64,000 nucleotides of DNA from Plumapathes pennacea (taxonomy: Eukaryota; Cnidaria; Anthozoa; Antipatharia; Myriopathidae), in assembly GCA_964036295.1 (NCBI GenBank), contig OZ038470.1:17180436-17244435 (forward strand), in the 5' to 3' direction. A program made the translations under genes and the position numbers. The notes under the pieces are model-generated. The model worked only from the letters and a program-made list of their open reading frames with translations. It had not been told where the DNA came from and searched no databases. Below are positions 37,240-49,797 of this stretch, one piece after another (position 1 is the stretch's first letter; each line of letters starts with the position of its first letter).

Positions 37240-37380
37240 TAAGAGTGGATCTACAAAAACTGGATGCCGTGGAGAAATTTGAGCTGAGTACATTTGGAGC
37301 ATTAGCCCTTTAATTGGTTCTAATATTAGTATTCTCAGCTTGGATCATTGGGCAGTGCAGTAAAGTATGTTCCATAATTT

Positions 37381-40188
37381 TTACACAATGTGTGGGATTT
37401 GTAAAGTTCGTGCACTGCTTCGCTCTTCCTGGTTTTGACGATGGTTTGGAGTCTGGTTTGCAGTGTTTATGATTGACCATTCTTGATTGAGAGCACACCA
37501 CTTCTTCCAGTAAAACAAACATTTAGTCCACCAAAAATACAAGAAGGCAGCATCCAAAACAACACCAAACCCATTTACCACATAAAATATGACACAAGCT
37601 GTTGAAGAACAAAGTTCAGATGCATTCACCGCTATGGAGAAGACATTGAGGAAAAGTCCAACCAGAAAAACCAGGAACCAGATGAGAGGTATCGGCTTAT
37701 CTTCAGGGCGACGCCACTAACAGAACAAAAATGAAAAACAGGTAACTCAAGATTAGAACAGAGATGTAACCTGGGGCCAATTCAATAAAGCATTTACAAG
37801 TGTATTTAACAAGTTGGACCATTTTCTCCATATGCTAGCTTGCAAAACAGGCCCTAGGGTTTGTTTTTCACAAGCAGTTAGAACGTTGAATCATTTTATG
37901 GCCACGTCGGAATGTAGGGCAAGGATTTGTGGCCGCGTCAGAGTCTGGGGCGAGGTGTATACTAGGGCCTGCAACCGCCTCTCTATGATTTGAGTATTCA
38001 CGTTCAGATTCTGAAAGTAAAATACTGATTGGCTGAATCCAACATGTCAATCAACATATCAATCAAAATTTCACCCCGATAGAAAACAGACTTGTACTCT
38101 TGAAATAAACATGGCGACTGTGAAAGATGATTCTCTCTTGAGCAAAGCAATTTCCGAAGTTTCATCTTCGAAGCCTTTGTGTTTGAAGGAAGAACAGGAG
38201 CCTTCTTGCTAGCAGAGATGTGCTGGCAGTACTTCCAACAGTCTTCGGTAAAAGCTTAGTGTTCCAGGTATTTGCGATGGTAAAATCGTTTGATGGCGCT
38301 TCACTGCCTGGTTGTGTCCTTGTCGTTTGCCCTCTCCAAAGCATCATAGAAGACCAGTTGGCAGAGGCTCAATCAATTGGACTGAAAGCAGTCTCCCTCG
38401 AAAGCCTGGACATGCTTGAGGAAATGCCCGAGACTCCTGACTTGGTGTTTGCATCGGCCGAAGCTGTGGGTGCCAAAGCATTTTGAGACTCACTGAAGAA
38501 AACACAAGCCATTCATTTGGTGGTCATGGACGAGTCTCACACAAGGGTTGCACACGCGTTAACAGTATGGCAAAGATCAGCGAGAATAACTACCCGACAA
38601 TCTCTTCTGTTTAAAAGCTTGAAAAGGTTTTCCGAAGAAAGATAGCTTTGTTTCCCGGGTTCAAAAATGTTCCCAAATTTGATTCACAGTCTACAAATTT
38701 CACTAGCATTTCGGTTTTCCGACATTCCGACATTGAATCTAAAAAAAGACACGTTGTTCTGATTGGTTTATTTTGACAGGTGAGATGTTAACGTAAGCGT
38801 GACTAATTCAAGGTGTTTGTCAAAATAACAGACCTTGGCGGCAGGCGTCCCCTCGCCCCTATCCCACTCCAAACGAATTTTACCAGAAAATGAACCGGAA
38901 CACCTGCATTGCAGGCTATCCATATGCTGAAACACACTTTAATCCAATACAATGGCCAAATACTGTTGTGGTTGTACACTGGGGACCTGTATCTGTAATA
39001 TTGTACAGACTTTTCTAGAGTAGAATCCGTTTAGTGGTCTTTGGATAATGGTCCAACTTGTAAAATACAAGTGTAAATGTTTATTGAATTGGCCCCTGTA
39101 GTCTGATCCACAAAATAATACCCAAGATAAAACAATACATAACACTCATGAATGACAGAATTATTTAGTGTGAAGCCAGACTTGAGAGCTATTTAAGACA
39201 ATGAAGATTATTTTAAAACAATATATAGTGTTCTCCATAATTAAATTATGGCTGGTTTGTAAAGATAGCAAAGCATCGTGTTGTGGGGTGTGGAAAGAGA
39301 GAGAGCATGGAGCAAAGATTGCAATGGTCACCAGAAATGGGGGAAATAGTTTAAGCAAACACATACCTCTCCAAATGGCTTGCCTCTCTTTTTGATTGCC
39401 ACTCTACAGCGACACAGTTCACAGGTATTCTTCACAGCCTTTTTAAACCAAGTCACCAGACAGGACGCATGGACATGTTTAGCTGAACCAGAGCAACGAC
39501 ATGGTGTGACCAACGGCTCATCACCAACAGAATGACAGATGCGGCAGATGCTTTGGGCTTCATTTAGATCAGAGTTCTCCTTACTGCTAATTTCTGCTGG
39601 CATCATGGTGGCCAGATGCCTCTGCTGTAGACCTTTCATCATGCTGTACACCCTTTCTTGCCTTTGCTGCCGAACAGCAGAGGGATTTAGCCTCACTATT
39701 GGTGTCACCGCCACACTCTGAACACAAAATGGAATATGAAGCTGCAATTAAACTACCAGTATACAAAAAAACAGAAAGTGTCTCAACTGCTTTAAGGTAG
39801 GTAAAGGGGTCCAAAGTTCCCACTTCCCATACTCTTTACTCCTGGTTTCCACCTGCCACTAAAAACCCTATTCTATTCTCCCACCTCTTCCAGACTTCCC
39901 CTCCCCCCCCCCCCCCAACCTCTACTGCCATATAATACAAGAGTAAGTAGTATTCAATCTGGGGAGCAGGTGATGTAAAAACAACAGTTATTTATACTGG
40001 CTTTCTTTGGAATAAATGATCAACATTTGTATGCAGCATGGGGTACTACTTCAAGAAATCTATACCTCTGGCTTCTTTCTTGTAGACGAATGCTGAGAGT
40101 CGGGCTGGAATTTCGACACTACATGAACAGTTGTTGGTTGGGTGGGTGCCGCACTGCAGCCAGCTTGTGGATCTCCCTTGTCTGCCAT
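37381..40188 (-). CDS. MARCH-type RING-CH E3 ubiquitin ligase, 3 coding exons
   Basis: Coding exons: 40188-40066 (41 codons), 39717-39367 (117 codons) and 37716-37381 (111 codons plus stop); all phase 0; 269 aa. A 5' non-coding exon boundary is visible at 40217 (acceptor CTGCAG). Residues about 99-147 form a C4HC3 RING-CH finger (ICRICH, TPCRCSGS, HVHASC, CELC), followed by KPFGEWRRPEDK and two hydrophobic segments at about 165-187 and 195-220, then a short cytosolic tail. That is the MARCH1/8 or MARCH2/3 layout: an E2-binding ligase that ubiquitinates membrane proteins in endosomes or at the plasma membrane. I cannot decide which subfamily from sequence alone. The 1.6-kb second intron carries an opposite-strand RecQ-like pseudogene. 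The gene shares a head-to-head promoter with CLCN6. Confidence 0.88.
38111..38545 (+). pseudogene. RecQ-like DNA helicase fragment (pseudogene) in MARCH intron
   Basis: Starting at ATG 38111, one frame ends in LCLKEEQ. After a frameshift near 38190 a second frame reads RDVLAVLPTVFGKSLVFQ (Walker A with the usual Gly replaced by Val), VLVVCPLQSIIEDQLAEA (motif Ia), FASAEAV, then a stop at 38484. The same frame resumes with HLVVMDESHT (DExH box). The order is that of RecQ-type helicase domain 1. The frameshift, the stop and the missing remainder of the domain show that it is dead. A transposon-associated or retrocopied helicase relative is possible. Confidence 0.75.
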
Positions 40189-40217
40189 TCTGTGAGTACT
40201 TGCTGTATGGCGATTAT

Positions 40218-41000
40218 CTGCAGCACAAGAAAGTAGACGTCTGATGATTATGAGAAATCTTACGACATCGATTATGTGACAGGTACATAATAACTTGAGG
40301 AAATATGAACTAGTAAGCAAAACGTGTATGATGACTGAATATGGTAAATAACAATCGGTGCGAACACGTTATTCGGTTCGTACTCGCATGGGAATATTAA
40401 GCGAGAGTGGATCAAATGGCACTTTCTGTAGACAAATTAGAAAGTGCGAAGAACAGATGCAGCGTTCATAAAGTAAAACCGTATCTTCATGTCGCGATCG
40501 ATTCGATGAAAACAGCTATGTCGCGATCGATTCGATGAAAACAGCTGTGTTTCGCGTTGTCGAAGACGTCAACAAAATTTCTTTAAAAATATAAGGATAA
40601 AAGTTTTCCTAACGGCTAGCATACTGTACCTCAACGTCCGCTCATTCATGATTTTACCGCTGGCAGAAGTGATACGAAGAGGAGATCGGCAGGGAGTGAT
40701 CGCGAATAGAAAACAAAGTACAAACACAAAGACCTTGCCGATCGAGTTTTCCTTTCTTGTTCACTGCGGAACTAGTTTCCAGTCCAGTCTCGGCAGCCGT
40801 GACTCGACTTCTTCGCTCCCTCCCCTACTTAGAAAATATTTTGCATTGCCGGATTACGCCTTACATCGAGTACTTTTGCGCGTGAACAGCGAAAGTGGTG
40901 ACAAGGAAATAGCGAGGGTTTCTCGGGGATTTGAAAGTAATTTAGCTTGTCTGTTCCGTGGTATTGGCGTACAAGGCCGTTCAGGTTTGTCCCGTGTAAA
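40218..41000. promoter_or_regulatory. Shared head-to-head promoter interval, MARCH / CLCN6
   Basis: Under 800 bp separate the MARCH 5' UTR exon (minus) from the CLCN6 ATG (plus). The interval is more CpG-containing than its surroundings. It has a perfect 29-bp tandem duplication at 40489-40546 carrying TCGCGATCGATTCGATGA, so two TCGCGA palindromes. No TATA box was seen. An upstream open frame from 40648 is out of frame with CLCN6. Confidence 0.55.
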
Positions 41001-44000
41001 ATGCAGGCGGACAGCAGTAGCGAAGGGGCGCAAATTGCCCAACGTCCCTCGAGGGAGCTACCACGTAAGGACTATGAGGTAAAAAAGTGCCCTGATCTTC
41101 ACTTGTAAGAGTTGTTTTAGGTTAATTTCAGCACACTAACTACAAGCTATAGCGTACATTGCACTGTACAAATAATCCATTAACAGGAATTTAATCTATC
41201 AGACAGGTAGAAATATTAGGTGCAAGGTGCTGAGTTTCACTGACATATTATTTTATGCCATGTTCTGAGTGCAGTTTATCATCTTTTGGTTTTTAGAGTT
41301 TGGACTATGATGTTTGCTACAATAAGCCTTTCTCAGAGATGCTGGAGTCGAAATCTTCCATGGCAAGTTTTCAGTGTCAATGTTTTTATAGACTGTCACA
41401 GTGGTTCATATGATAATTTGTACTGTAGCTCTCACCAGCTCATTGTTGTCAGATTGCAACTTCCACATTGCACACACATTTCTCCAAGTGTTTTTTCAGA
41501 ATTTGGTTAAAAAATATATGGAAATATACTGTTAATAATGGCTGGTGGTCCACTTTCCTGTCAACTTGCAGTCCCTTCGTGGCCATAATATTATGCGGTG
41601 GTTTGTAACCTTTATCATTGGTGCTCTAACTGGCTTGGTACGTGACTTATTTACTTGTGAAACATAATTAACTAAATCTCAAGCCCAGAGCAGATGTTGT
41701 TTATTTCCCTTTCTCTTTCACTGAACCATATTGCTTAAATCTCCATGATTGTGTCTCAGCTCCCCTCTCCCTCCCCTCTCTGGTTCTGTTGTCCAATGTT
41801 CAGAGTGGTATGAGTTTCATATATACCTGGTGTATGGTTTTACTGTAGCTAATTTTAATCTGTTCTAACTCCAACAGGTTGCAGTTTTTATTGACTACTT
41901 TATAAAATTGCTAACAGATTGGAAGTTCAGTGTCCTGGATGACTGTATCCTTCACCTGAAGTACAAGCAGCAGCTTATTTTTTTTACATAATACAAAGGC
42001 TAGTTCAATTTCCTTGACAATCAAGTTCAGCTTTGACAAAGTGTACACCTCAAGGGTGCCTAGCTGTTTCACTGGTCATTCTTTTGCTGTTTAATCTTGG
42101 TTTTACTTTGATTGCTGGTATTCTCACATCAATGGAGGTAATTAATGTATTCTTAGCTTAAGGATGCGGAAAGAAATAGGTTTATTTTTCCTTTGGTTTT
42201 TGTCTTTAGTGCTCCCTAGTTCTCTAGTGCTTTGTACAGTATGATTGTGTGTCGTCACTTCCCTGGGGGGGTACTCAATAGGAATTTGGGTAGGGGTGTT
42301 CCGCTGACTCTATAAAACCCTGACCCTATTCAAGACACAAAAATGGAAATTTTGCTACCCTGTCTAAGACAAAGTGCTCTAATTTGATATCCTGTTCAAG
42401 ACTAAGTTTAGATAAGTTAGCCTGCATTGCACATGTTTCCACTGGAACATATGAAGAAATCATGCGAAAATGACGAGAGCAATAATGTGATTGAGGGGGA
42501 GGGGAAGAGGAGAAAATCTTCAGAAAATAACGCTGTTTAAGACACGAAAATGTAAAATTTGATACCCTGTTTAAGACACTGAAAATGATACCCCCCCGGG
42601 GGTCACTTCACATATCTATGATATGCTTACCCATTCTATGTTATGTTTTTCTCTCCTCTCTCTCAGCCCATTGCAGCTGGAAGTGGCATACCTGAAATTA
42701 AATGTTATCTCAATGGAATTAAAGTACAGTGTAGAACTAGACATATTCTGTTTAGCTCTGGCCAAATGGACTCCTATGTTGACCTTGTTAACCAAGTTGT
42801 CAACTTCAGTTCAACTTGTATACCTACCAATGTGGGTCAAAATCTCTGATGCACTGGTGGCGAGGTTGTGTTTGCCGAACTGAAACTTTGCAAATCTTCA
42901 GAATGTCTTTGGGAATCTGTAGACATCTTTGGAGATGGCTGGGTCGTTTTCACACATTCTGGTACTTCCAGGATAAAAATCTCACGCTTTTGACTTGAAA
43001 AAAGTTAGCAGGTATAACTTGGGTATCATTAAATCCAATTGGGTTGACACGTTGATTTTGGTCACACTCAATTTTGCATCCAAATCAACCCGGCCAAAGT
43101 GTGTCACTGTTTGGTCACCCAATCCAAGTTGTCCCAAGTCAAAACAACAAGATTGATCAGCTTTTCTTTTGGCAATTGAATAGGTTTTGACTGCTTTGTC
43201 CATCATCACACTCGGCCACAAACTGATACTATGTACTTACTGCACTTGGCAGGTTCCACATGTGGTACGTCTGAAGACGCTCATTTGTAAAGCTGTTGGT
43301 GTGCTCTTCAGTGTTGCAGGAGGTAATACAGTGCAACACAAATTAATGCACAGAAAGATATTCATTATCAATCAGAGCTGGCGTGTGTAATGCAGAGAAA
43401 TCTTGCTTATTCTATTCTGGAAAAGTTTTTGAAATGCAGTTTGATCCAACCCAAGTTTCATTTTTTATATCTAGGTTTATTTGTGGGAAAGGAAGGTCCA
43501 ATGATTCACAGTGGAGCTATTATTGGAGCAGGAGTGCCACAGGTTTGTATAACACTATTGAATTGTTAAATTATATTTTGTACTTCAGTATTATGACTCA
43601 GTCATTATGACTCTGATTGCTTACAGTAAAACTAAATTTCCACAACAACACCCAAGCTGAAATGAGTCTCACATTCAGAATCAAACAATCTATTTCTTTG
43701 TTCTAGTTTCAGAGCATTGCTTTTAAGAAAATCAAGTTCAACTTTCCATATTTCAGAACAGATAGGTAAGCTTTGAAATGAACAGTTTACTCATTATCAT
43801 GTCTGCACTCTGTGTAAAATTGTGTATGCATTGCCGTCAAGAAGTTGTTGTATCTGTAACCTTTCGTGTTGTCTGGCTAGTTCTTGGCTTAAAACATTGT
43901 TTTGTATTTCAGGGACAAGAGAGACTTTGTTTCAGGAGGTGCTGCTGCCGGAGTAGCGGGTACAATAATATAATAAACTCATGCATTGTATCAATGGTAT

Positions 44001-46372
44001 CACCCACAAATATTACAAATGTACACCTCTTCACCCTTAACTCTAATGTATCAGGGAAAGCAGTGGGTCAGTAAGAGTGAGTAGTTTCCCTTACACCAAA
44101 TGTACAGGTGCCTCTATACCCTTATCTCCAAGGCAACATAGCATAACAGGGACAATAAAATAAAACATTTTAAAGTAATTCTGTGCTTGTGGTGTACATA
44201 AAACAGAAACTGAGTTCCAGCTACCAGTTTTTTATTGTTTTTGTTGCCCTTCAGCTGCCTTTGGAGCTCCTATTGGTGGAGTGCTTTTCAGTTTAGAGGA
44301 AGGGAGTTCATTCTGGAATCAGGCCCTGACATGGAGAAGTGTGAGTTGAAAGACCAGCCACTTTTACTAGCCTCTTACAAAATTAGATTATTGTGCCAGC
44401 TAGGTAATACTTATTTAAATGTTTATAATTTATATTCATTTGTAAGAGGGGTCCACTATTAATAGAAGAAATAAATAAATAAATTGATTTTGAATTTCAG
44501 AAATAAATGAATTGATTGACTGATTGATTGATTGATACATGCAGACTGAGTCATTTAGGGTTAAAATCTAACTTCCATAACCACAATAATTCTGTCACAC
44601 CCTTTCTTACAGTTTTTTTGTTCCATGGCATCAACATTTACCTTGAATTTCCTTCTGTCTGGCATCACTGGATCAGGCTGGGGTACCTTCTACCAGCCAG
44701 GGCTGCTCAACTTTGGAGTTTTTAAAGTATGTTTTTTGTACAGTACAAAACAGAACAGTTTACTGCATAGCTGGGTGTTTGTTCCTTTTGGTTTTTATTT
44801 TTAGGAAATGCTTTGACATCCAATGCTTGAGGTGGGGTTTATCATTAGGATTTGCAGAGTTGACAACAAAAAATGTGATTGTGTGTCACTTCAGACAAAA
44901 CATAGATAATTCTGTATTTTGCTGAAGCATGTAATGCCTGACAAAACTGTTTGTTGTTATGCAGTGTGATAAGAATGATGGCAAGAGCTGTGATCTGTGG
45001 ACCATTGGTGATTTGCTTATTTTTATTGGCATGGGTCTTGTTGGAGGGCTGTTGGGGGCTTGGTTCAATGCACTCAATAAACACCTTACAGTCTACCGAA
45101 TCTTCCATGTGCAGAAGAGACACAAGGTTGTGAGGTATGTGGGACTTTTTTCTACAGGTACAAAACCTTGATCTTGACCCCATGATGAGGGACATTTATA
45201 TTCATGAAAGTATCAATATGTTATTATTAAATTATTAGTTTGACATTTTTCACTATCTGCCCCTTGGTCTCCAAGGGTGATTTTTGGCAAGATCACAGCA
45301 TTGCCTTCCCTTCCTTTGCAGAGTATTAGAAGCAGTTCTGGTTGCACTTGGCACCTCATGCCTGGCATTTTTCTGTCCTATTTACCTTGGAAACTGTAAA
45401 ACATTACCAAAGGTATTACTGTCTGTCTGTTTGTTTGTTTCTCAGACATTTTTAGTGAATGTACTATTTTAACATAATGCATGTGTAACTTTACCATGTT
45501 TATTTTAGGATGTCAGTCAAGAGCTGTTAAACAACACAAAACAATACTTTTGTGAAGTTGGGCAGTACAACGACATGGCAACCCTGTTTTTTAATAACCA
45601 GGAAAGTGCCATTAGACAGCTGTTCCACTGGGATGGTAAGCACAAGTTGTTCTTATTGAAGTCAATGTATAGTGTGATATTGTAAAGTACCTGAATGTGA
45701 ACTTCCAGTTGCACAAAACAGCACCAGCAAAACAAGTTAGAGAGAGAATCTAACTGAATTATTGGAGGACTGAGGACTGAGCAACTAAGGTCACTGATTA
45801 CATTGTGCAAGAAGACTGTGACATCTTCCAAAGGTCAATAAAGATAATCATTAACTTACGAAAGTGTGTTTATAGTTAAAATATTGACAGTGGACATGAG
45901 TTATTCTCTAATATTGTAAATGTTTATTATTTTGCTTGACAGATGGGTTCAGCTTATCTTCGTTGTGGATCTTTTTCATTTGCTTCTATTTTCTTGCCTG
46001 TTGGACTTATGGTGCCAGTATTCCTAGTGGCCTTTTTGTGCCATGTCTATTGTGTGGAGCAGCATATGGGCGCTTTGTTGGAGCAGTCCTCAGGTTTGGC
46101 ACTGCTTGTTTCTGTTGGAAGGTTATTTTATCATATCACATGTCTATCAATATTGTGATGATCAATTATTATTCTATCAGGGTGTACGTAATTTAATAAT
46201 AAATTGTGACAGACGGCCTAAAGGTATTATCAGGGATCCACGGCAGTCAAGCACCATTAGACCAGAACCTCTAGGGGGGTCTGGGGGCAATTGCCCCCCT
46301 TTGAAAATTCTGAAATTTGGAGCTCTTCAAACAGCAGTTTTGTGCATTTTCAGGTCAGCAAGTAGGGGTTTC

Positions 46373-46411
<39 letters not shown>

Positions 46412-49260
46412 ATTACAAAGGAAAACTATCCTTTACAAAGCAAACTTATACTGAATAAAGAGATTGAAGGTTGGAACACTTGGTTGATATTATCAAGGCG
46501 ATAAAAGTTGTTTCAATTTAACCCAGTCAAACCTGCACCGGCTATTAAGCAAGTTTAGTGTTATGAAGTTTTAGAAGTGAGTTATTGAACAACTTGAGAT
46601 CGAAAAGCTGATCCAGAATGGCAAACAGCTGGGACCTTGGCCTGTTGCCTGACTGTAATTTATATCCCTGTTGACCCAGTTAAACACTGGCAAATTAAGA
46701 CCTTAATCACATACTTTAGTTTCTGAATACTTTTCTGACATTACCGGTCCATTATTTTGGTCCTTCTTCAGTGTTATTCCGTGGCTGCTGCAAAATTAAA
46801 ATATAGATAAGAAAGTCCAAATGGTATTGTGAACCTTTGTTTCTTGTAGGAAGGTTGGCTACCAGAAAACCTATCATGGCACATTTGCTCTGATTGGTGC
46901 AGCATCATTTCTTGGAGGCGTGGTGCGCATGACAATCAGCCTGACTGTTATCTTGATAGAATCAACCAATGAGATCAGCTACGGACTGCCACTAATGATC
47001 ACCCTCATGGTATGTACTATGTTATGGTAAACATCGTCATTTTTGTCAGAGTATTATGTGAGCAGAACCTCCTTCAAGCTCCCATACTGGAAACACCAGG
47101 AATATTAGGCCTATACACTGCCAACAAGGAATGTCAAACTTGTTTCCAGCACCATCTGTTTTGCAGGAGGTTCTGCTTGCAAAGTAATTACATTTATTTA
47201 AAGCCAAGTTCTACAAACTGTATGATACATCTCTGATGAGAGAGGTATGGGTTTAATGTTTGTCTCACCTGAGCAATTTTCATCATTTCACAGGTTGCCA
47301 AGTTTTCTGGTGACTTGTTCAATGAAGGTTTGTATGACATTCACATCAAACTGAAAAGAATTCCTCTGTTGGAGTGGGCAGTACCAGAAAAATTCTACAA
47401 GTAAGCACAGTTAACTCCTTCAATGACAGACACCTTTGGAACAAGCTCCAACTGTCTAATTTAGAGAGGTGTCTGTCTTAAGTATAGTTCAGTTAGAGTT
47501 TACATTAGTTCATTGAATTATTCATGTATCAATGATTTGATTTTTGCAGGTTGCATGCCTCTGATATCATGGAATCCTGTTTGTCATACATCTATCCTCA
47601 CACTAGAGTCCACTCTATTGTGGGTATTTTAAAAACAACAGCCCACAATGCATTCCCAGTTGTCACTGTTGACAGAGACCAACTGAAACCAAGCTCAGAT
47701 GTGGACTATGAAGGCAACCCTGCATCTACCAATGAGCAGTATGCCCGCAAGACTACCTTATCACACCTTACAAGCGAACAAAAAACTAGAAGTAGCTCAT
47801 TACTGGATGAAGAGTGCTTTCAACATGACAGTTTATCCAACAGTTACAGACAACCTAACCCTGACTTTGCTGCTATTTTTCCTGCATCAGCCCCCTTATT
47901 ATCGCCAGTTACCAACACAGGAGAACTCAGCAAAGGGGCACATTGTGATGGTTAGTCTTCAGCTTGTAGTCAAACCAAGCTAATGCACACACATTGTTTA
48001 AAACTTGCATCCTTTGATATCTAGTCATATTACCATTATTCTTTCAGGGTCTCTTGTTAGGCAACATTCTCAACTTGCTCACACAATGCTCACAGAGGAA
48101 CAAACTCAGACCTTGACTTTCCATGGAATTATCCTGCGTTCGCAGCTTGTAACTTTGCTTAAGAAGAAGATATTCTACCATCAAAACCAGGTACAATACT
48201 CATCTCTCTTGGCAAATTTTTTGTCATCATGACATAGGTGAGGTAATACCACATTGACATTAAAAGTGCCAGTTTTTCTAGGGTGGAACTTTTTTTTTTT
48301 TTTTCTTTTTTTTTTTTTTTTTGTGAGGGCAGATCTTTGAATTTAGATGTTTTGGAGGAGCTGGATATACTGAATACATTGATGCCTTCCTGAAATATGA
48401 ATTGATCTTTCACAGATTCCATGCTTCTCCTTCCCTGGGCCTGTTCTTCTTGAATGCAATTAACTGACTGTTTTGTTATCTTGTCATCCCAGGAGAGTGA
48501 AACTCATGCAGTTGACTTCACAGGAATGACAGAGGATTATCCACGGTTTCCTGACATTCATGACCTTCACTGCAGTCCGAGAGATTATGATAAGATTATG
48601 GTGGGTAAATAATGAGTGCATATGTGTCTCCCCTTGACCCTAGCTTGTCATTCCATTTGTCTGTGGCAGAACCCCTCGAGACATAATTGTGATAATCATT
48701 GTTTGTTTTTGTATTAATTTTGCCAACTGTGAAACAAAAGAACTATTTTTTTAACAGTCAATAGATCTCTGGTTGGCATAACAATAAGTGATGTCAGCAT
48801 TATCGTCACTATAGCCCTCCAAACCGGATTGGTCTTCCTGTTTATAAGTCATTATGATTTTAGCTGACTGTCAACATCCTTTCACCCTAAGGACGTCACA
48901 CCATATATGAACCAGTGTCCTTACATGATATCGCCCTCTGCCCCTGTACCCCTGGTGTTCAACTTGTTCAGGACAATGGGTCTGCGACATCTGGTGGTGG
49001 TGAACAAGAAAGGCCAGGTATGGTACAACTGCAGTATCATGAAACTGCTATTAAATATTGAAAATATAAACTGCCAAAATGAAAAAAAAAATCATAATGG
49101 CAAAACTCAAGACTGCTCCATGTTGTGATAACAAATATGACTTTTAAAGTTTTTTTTTTTTTTTCAGCTGGTTGGTATGATCACAAGATTCAACTTGACT
49201 GAGGAATTCATGGAGCTATGTTTAGAAAAGTTGGAAGCTGCACATCCAGAAGGACAATGA
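41001..49260 (+). CDS. CLCN6: Chloride/proton exchanger CLC-6, complete, 23 exons
   Basis: Exons: 41001-41078, 41297-41362, 41572-41637, 41878-41944, 42031-42137, 42667-42723, 43253-43322, 43475-43542, 43707-43765, 43913-43959, 44255-44340, 44613-44726, 44965-45134, 45322-45412, 45509-45635, 45943-46093, 46850-47009, 47294-47400, 47550-47950, 48048-48190, 48493-48600, 48892-49017, 49168-49260. All phases fit; 853 aa (human 869). Late-endosomal 2Cl-/H+ exchanger. Signatures: LPRKDYE-SLDYD at the exon 1/2 join, GSGIPE (133-138), GKEGP with gating Glu177, FSLEEG with proton Glu244, [16 protein letters not shown], and two cytosolic CBS domains from about residue 564 (ASDIMES) and near the end (MGLRHLVVV). 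Intron 2 appears to use a GC donor. Introns hold several transposon remnants. Transport residues are intact, so it should be functional. Confidence 0.95.
42265..42604. mobile_element. TIR element (CCCYGGGGGGGTAYTC family) in CLCN6 intron 5
   Basis: The left end CCCTGGGGGGGTACTCAATA is inverted relative to the right end (GATACCCCCCCGGGGG). The flanks share TCACTT(C) on both sides, a likely target duplication. The body contains degenerate repeats of ACCCTGTTTAAGACAC. No coding capacity. Confidence 0.65.
46200..46410 (+). mobile_element. Retroposon-like fragment with long A tail in CLCN6 intron 16
   Basis: The sequence contains GGGGGTCTGGGGGCAATTGC followed by C-rich complement (a hairpin) and ends in a pure A tract at 46377-46410. 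This layout fits a SINE or a truncated non-LTR element. No flanking target duplication was found with confidence. Confidence 0.4.
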
Positions 49261-49797
49261 TAATTAAGTTTGTTGTTTAATATTATGGTGTGACTTCAAA
49301 TGTACCACTTTTTGTGCCAGAAATAGAAGGAGCATAAAAAATTGTATGATGCATTGAAACATCAATTAATTTGGCAGCAAAAAAGTAAATCCTCTGAATA
49401 TTTCTCATATATGTTTTTTTTTTTTATTCTGGATTAATTTAATTGTTGTGTTGTTGTTTATCTCTATGTTTCTATGCTCTTTTCATTTGTAGCACAAATC
49501 TAAAATGATTTTTAGTTGCATGGTGCTGATTCATTTCTGACTACTTTTAGTAAACAGTAACATGGGCATTTTAATATTTTGTAATATTTACAAGTTGTTC
49601 ATTTTTAATTGTTAAATGTATAGAAATATTTTTCATAAATGTGTCAGTGGACACTCGTATATTGCTATATGAATATTTGTATTGTAAATGATATTGAATG
49701 ATAAATAATTAAAACACTTTTTAAATAGTTTTAAAATTAAACTTTTGTTGGTTGTCTTTTGCTAGCACAGTGTTGAGGTCCCATGTCATTTCACTAA
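49261..49797 (+). other. CLCN6 3' UTR and convergent spacer
   Basis: AT-rich sequence downstream of the CLCN6 stop, with ATTAAA at 49708 as a candidate polyadenylation signal. It abuts the stop codon of the convergent cysteine-rich gene at 49798. Confidence 0.45.

Noticed and set aside
40648..41082. 144-codon plus-strand frame overlapping CLCN6 exon 1
   Set aside because: It is out of frame with the CLCN6 start at 41001, which alone encodes the conserved LPRKDYE. At most it is an upstream ORF.
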